A stretch of 60,000 bases of DNA from Liolophura sinensis (lineage: Eukaryota; Mollusca; Polyplacophora; Chitonida; Chitonidae): positions 25,034,402 to 25,094,401 of the forward strand of contig NC_088301.1 of NCBI RefSeq assembly GCF_032854445.1, in the 5' to 3' direction. Position 1 is the first letter of the stretch. Each line of letters opens with the position of its first letter. The notes beneath the pieces were generated by a model. That model was given only the letters and a program-made list of their open reading frames with translations, did no database searches and was not told the origin of the DNA. Position numbers and translations under genes: made by a program. Positions 55,880 to 60,000 of the stretch are shown piece after piece.

Positions 55880-58800
55880 GAGTTGACCGATCCAATATAT
55901 GGGGAAGATCTACGCTCAAATTTCTTGGTTTCGACAAGTTTGGTTTAACCCGAACCTTTCAATAAGAGGCCATCTGTTCTACAGGCGTTGAACTTTATTT
56001 ATCATTGCTGAAGAAATGTTAACCCTTGAAATCCGATTCAGTTTAAACTTGATGTGTCGTTTATCACCTGAGGCAGTATTAACGGCAGTCAGCATGTAAG
56101 CTCCGGATTTAAACACTCCTACTTTTCCGTCATACCTGGACTTACAATACTAGCGGGCCTAGCTCAAGGACGCTCACGAGACCGCATATCATAAAGCAAA
56201 CACCAATGCTGCGTGTTCTATAGGCGCTTAAAGGTATGCCGCTATGTTCCTCCATACGTGAAGAAAACCGGTTCACGTCTCGTTTTTCAGCTTTCACAAT
56301 AACCCTTTTGTTGGTGATTATTTGTTTTCTGTCTAATAAATGTGTTAGATAGGCTGAAGTGGATGGACATACCAGCAAGCCTTGCCTGCCATATAGCGAT
56401 GAGGCTAATGGGACGTGTGCCGCATGGGCAGTCCAGCTGGGACCGCTAAATTTAGCCCAGAAAATTGTCCACTTTGCCAAACAAAATAACACCTTTATCC
56501 AAATTTGGACTCTAACAAGTTTTTGTTGTGGTAAAATACTAGCGTAGAGAAAATATTGGATCGAGGCTAGATGTTTACACCCTTGTAACCGGACAAAAAG
56601 TCTTAGCTATTGAATGAGGCTTTAGCGGACCCTCCCACCAAAACCACCACACACACACACATGCTTCCGTACATGGTTATTCATCGATTGATATACAACA
56701 CACTAAAATAACAGATGAATGAATACAAAAAATAAGGATATCAGCTTTCCACAAAGTGCAAAAAAAAATCAGACAGAACTTACAAGAGATCCCTTAAGAA
56801 ATGAAAGACGACTAGGTTAGATGGAATGTCACTGCTAATACAGATAGTCCAAAAGAAAAGTTGTGGGGGGGGGGGGATATAATCAAATGCAACAAAGGAG
56901 TAATTAATGTAACCATTGAGTGATCATGCTGATAAATGTTCTCAATTATCGACTTTATTTGTTCATTTGAAGCTTAGAGTTTACCATCTTGTCACAGGGA
57001 TGGTTCGCTATCGTTTTCACGGCTGAGAGATTCGGAGCGGAATAAGACGATGATAATTAGTGGTGACTGCTGTGCGACCGGGTCGAGCTTGACTGAACGA
57101 AAAGATTCATTACACGAGAGGAGGCTGAAAGAAGGGATGGGAGTGGGGGGAGGCTGGTAAAAAGTAAAGACAAATAAGAATGCACAAGAATGGAGCTAAG
57201 TGTGGAGGGGTCGGGGACAGGGACTTTCTTCAAATTCCACGCGAATAATCACACAGGTTTTAAGCTTTTTGTTCCTTGGTTAGTGAACCAGCGCGTCTAC
57301 ACATCCGGTTTCCTATAGATAATACCACGTCAACAAGTTAAAGGAGGACCGTTCCCGATTTCCATTGTCGATGCATTTTTAATCTCTATATGGGTGTGTT
57401 TTGATATCTACCAGACGACAACGTGCACATTCCCGCCGATGCATGTCGCGTTGACATTTTTGATGGTGGATTTAAACATATGTCAATAGGACAGCGATTT
57501 TTGTATTTCACTGCGTAAGTGCACGTTTTGTGTTATGACAATTCAACGACACATGAAGCCATGCGTGTCTATTATATTTAGCGTAGCTCAAAATCGTCTC
57601 TTCATGTTTGCAAACACAGAAACGATGGTACCTGCTCTTAGGACATCTTCTTTTTGGTATCAGGAATGTGGATATCGAGTAATGCATGCATGAAACTCTT
57701 CTTTTCACAGAGCCTACCTTCTTTACATTTCAGCCTCGCTTTTTATAGTGACCACGTAACTGCCGTGCATGATGGCAGAGGTGTAAACGATGATATATGT
57801 TTGTGATGGAAATCCTGGCAGACAAGTCAGTCAGGCACACAACAATGTCTCCCCTGAGACCCTCGTTCCTTAAATTCAACATAAAGTCAGCCACTATATA
57901 CATGGAAAAATGACACAGAAAAAGAAGAACACAGCTATCACAGAAAAATATGTACAAAGTTCTATGAAGTTCAGCATTGGGGATATAGCACTAACGGAGT
58001 TGCCATGTTGTAAGAAGCCCTTGTGAACTTGGCCAATCACTAGCGCTGAAAGCCTCACGTGATAATTCGCTGTCACGTCAAAAAACCAATTAGCTCTCGA
58101 TTGTGAGTGTGGTTTGTCATAGTGGACAGACAGAAATCGGTGCAATAAATTGGATTTTGGGATTAGTTTACTGATATTTTAAACTGATGCATTTTGAACC
58201 ACGCATTTATGAGCAGGGAAATGAGAACGGCTGTCCGTGTCACAATGCGTACATGTTGCGCAGGATATTGCAGTAACTTGTCAGGGTGAGCTAGCAAGAA
58301 AACCGCCTCTGGAGAGTCATTGCTTGAAGAAATATATTGTGACTTTGCAGTAATTCTCCTTAGCAAAGTCAGATTTATTACGAAAATATCTTCCGATAAT
58401 TTGAGTAAAAGGGTCTGTTATCAGTCAGAAGGTTCTACTATGTTCTGTAAATTCCCTGAATCGCTTGTGCCCGGGAACATCGCCCTGATCGAACGCCAAA
58501 CTAGAAAAAAACATCGGCCCTTTGAACACGGAACAGAACTGATACTCTTTGGTTGTTTATCAGGCGTTTTTGTTTGAATATTCTCATTGTCACATTGTTT
58601 AACACCGATGGTATTGGAGAGCCCCTAAGTTTTGTGACGTCACTCTAGATAGCCATAACATGGCAAAATGGCGTCAAAATGAGTGGCTAGGTACTGACTA
58701 CTGTTTGCTATGTTTTTTGTTGATAAGTGGTGTAGAGTTTTAAAAATATTTTTGGAACATTTATGGACTACTACTTTATTAATTAATTTCAGTTTTAGTG

Positions 58801-60000
58801 CCTGACTTTATGTTCACTTTAAGATGTCCTGATAATTAAAAGTGTTAACGAGGGTCGAGAGCGAGGGACATTTTTACCGACTCTAGCAAATCGCACCGTG
58901 TGAGAGTAACTGAGCCGAAGGCAATGTTACTCCCATTGGATGCTCAAAACAATAAAGCTTATCTGTAATTAAGAAAATTACCTGAAGAAACAGGCCAGGT
59001 ACAGGGGTCCGTATAATGATCAAGACGGCTTCAGTTCTTGATTGGCGCAACGTTACCTTTTAAAACTTTCTCCTGACTCAAACATGCTTTTTGCCCGAGG
59101 GATAGATTTTAATGAGAAAACAGACTTCAGCAAGCTGAAGATTGATTTGGTGTTGGCGGAAGATCTGATAGCGGGCATTGCTAATTGAACTGTAACGTTA
59201 CACAGTTACTATTTTCTGTTTAACAAATGGGATCAAGTCAGGCAGGAACACATCGCAAAAGGCTTTTGAAGTACCGGTGCATAGGGAATATGGGATGTTG
59301 ACGAATTTCTCAACAAAACGTTGTGGGCAGCTCCTATTTTCTGACTGAATTGATCTGCATAACTGGGTGCAAATACAGTTTCCTCTTTTCAAAAAGAAAA
59401 ACATAAAGCTCCCGGCTTTACATATAAATTCTTTCATGTTACCTAATACGTTCACTTTTCAAAAACGGATTCACAAATGTACTGGGAGGCTGAAATTCAA
59501 TTTTTATTCTTTTTTTATCAGAGCAAAAGTCACGAAAGTCAAACCGGCTTACGCGTCTGTCAACATACCGGTGTGATATCGCAACAGCTAGCAATGTAAA
59601 CCCGAAACAAGCCATGCTCAAGCCGTGCAGGAAATGTGACTACCGATTGAACCATTGTTACTTTTGGCGGGAACTCCTGTGTCTTCCAACCGTAAATCTG
59701 ATTGCCGTCGCACTCGTGACTACTGCCTTAATTAAGTCAAATGAATGAATGAAGATTACAGCTATATCATGGCAAGAAATCATTTAAAACAAGAAACAGT
59801 AAATGGTTTTTGATTCGATACCCATAATCAACCAAAAATAGACGGGCCTCTCAAAATAAATCTCAGGTAAAATTCGAAAACCACACTCAAATTTTTAAAA
59901 TGTATACATGTAATCTAGGAATGGTCGAAACAACGGCATTAGATGAAGCCCTTCTTTATACATCAAACAAAATATGGGCTGTGTATAATACATGTATATC
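55880..60000. other. No exon recognised to the right edge
   Basis: Presumed continuing intron of the hillarin-like gene. It holds a G run near 56865, CA and A-rich stretches, and frames (56142-56492, 57730-58145, 59198-59621) without recognisable domains. GCCGTCGCACTCGTGACTAC with AAATGAATGAATGAAG at 59700-59755 may be an old SINE tail. Confidence 0.45.

Noticed and set aside
56142-56492. 116-codon minus-strand frame near the right edge
   Set aside because: No recognisable domain and no adjoining exon; it lies in the presumed hillarin intron on the opposite strand.

Overview
The window is eukaryotic nuclear DNA: AT-rich, gene-poor, intron-rich and full of microsatellites, minisatellites and tRNA-derived SINEs. 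It is most likely from a mollusc or another lophotrochozoan. The reasons are the animal gene content (a GPR157-type receptor and a LIM plus coiled-coil protein of the hillarin/LTD-1 type), GT-AG introns of 0.8 to 23 kb, and a SINE 3' module of a kind I associate with bivalve and gastropod genomes. I cannot name a species.

Layout. 1-5.3 kb: repeats and SINE copies, no gene. 5.3-11.5 kb: a complete four-exon GPR157-like receptor gene on the minus strand (384 codons), with a duplicated repeat in introns 2 and 3 and a 25-bp tandem array in intron 1. 11.5-28.8 kb: intergenic, with SINEs, a 122-bp AT microsatellite, a 69-bp tandem array, two SINE-bearing tandem duplications and one intact tRNA-Leu(AAG) gene at 22.63 kb. 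28.8-60 kb: the 5' part of a plus-strand hillarin/LTD-1-like gene. Exon 1 (192 codons, LIM domain) is separated by a 23-kb intron from two coiled-coil exons of exactly 222 bp each at 52.56 and 53.33 kb. The transglutaminase-like half expected for this family is not seen and should lie beyond the right edge.

The two protein genes are divergently transcribed about 17 kb apart, and nothing suggests a shared pathway: one is an orphan seven-transmembrane receptor, the other a cytoskeletal LIM/coiled-coil protein. The other dominant feature is mobile: more than 25 copies or fragments of one tRNA-headed SINE family (A), three of a second (B), one relative (C), and older remnants. Families A, B, C and a further remnant type appear to share one 3' module. 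Several copies keep exact 12-14 bp target-site duplications, one sits inside another, and two family-B copies form a tail-to-tail inverted pair just upstream of hillarin exon 2. I found no operon, CRISPR array, viral gene or convincing new protein system. The most interesting signals are how the SINEs and tandem arrays are arranged around the exons.
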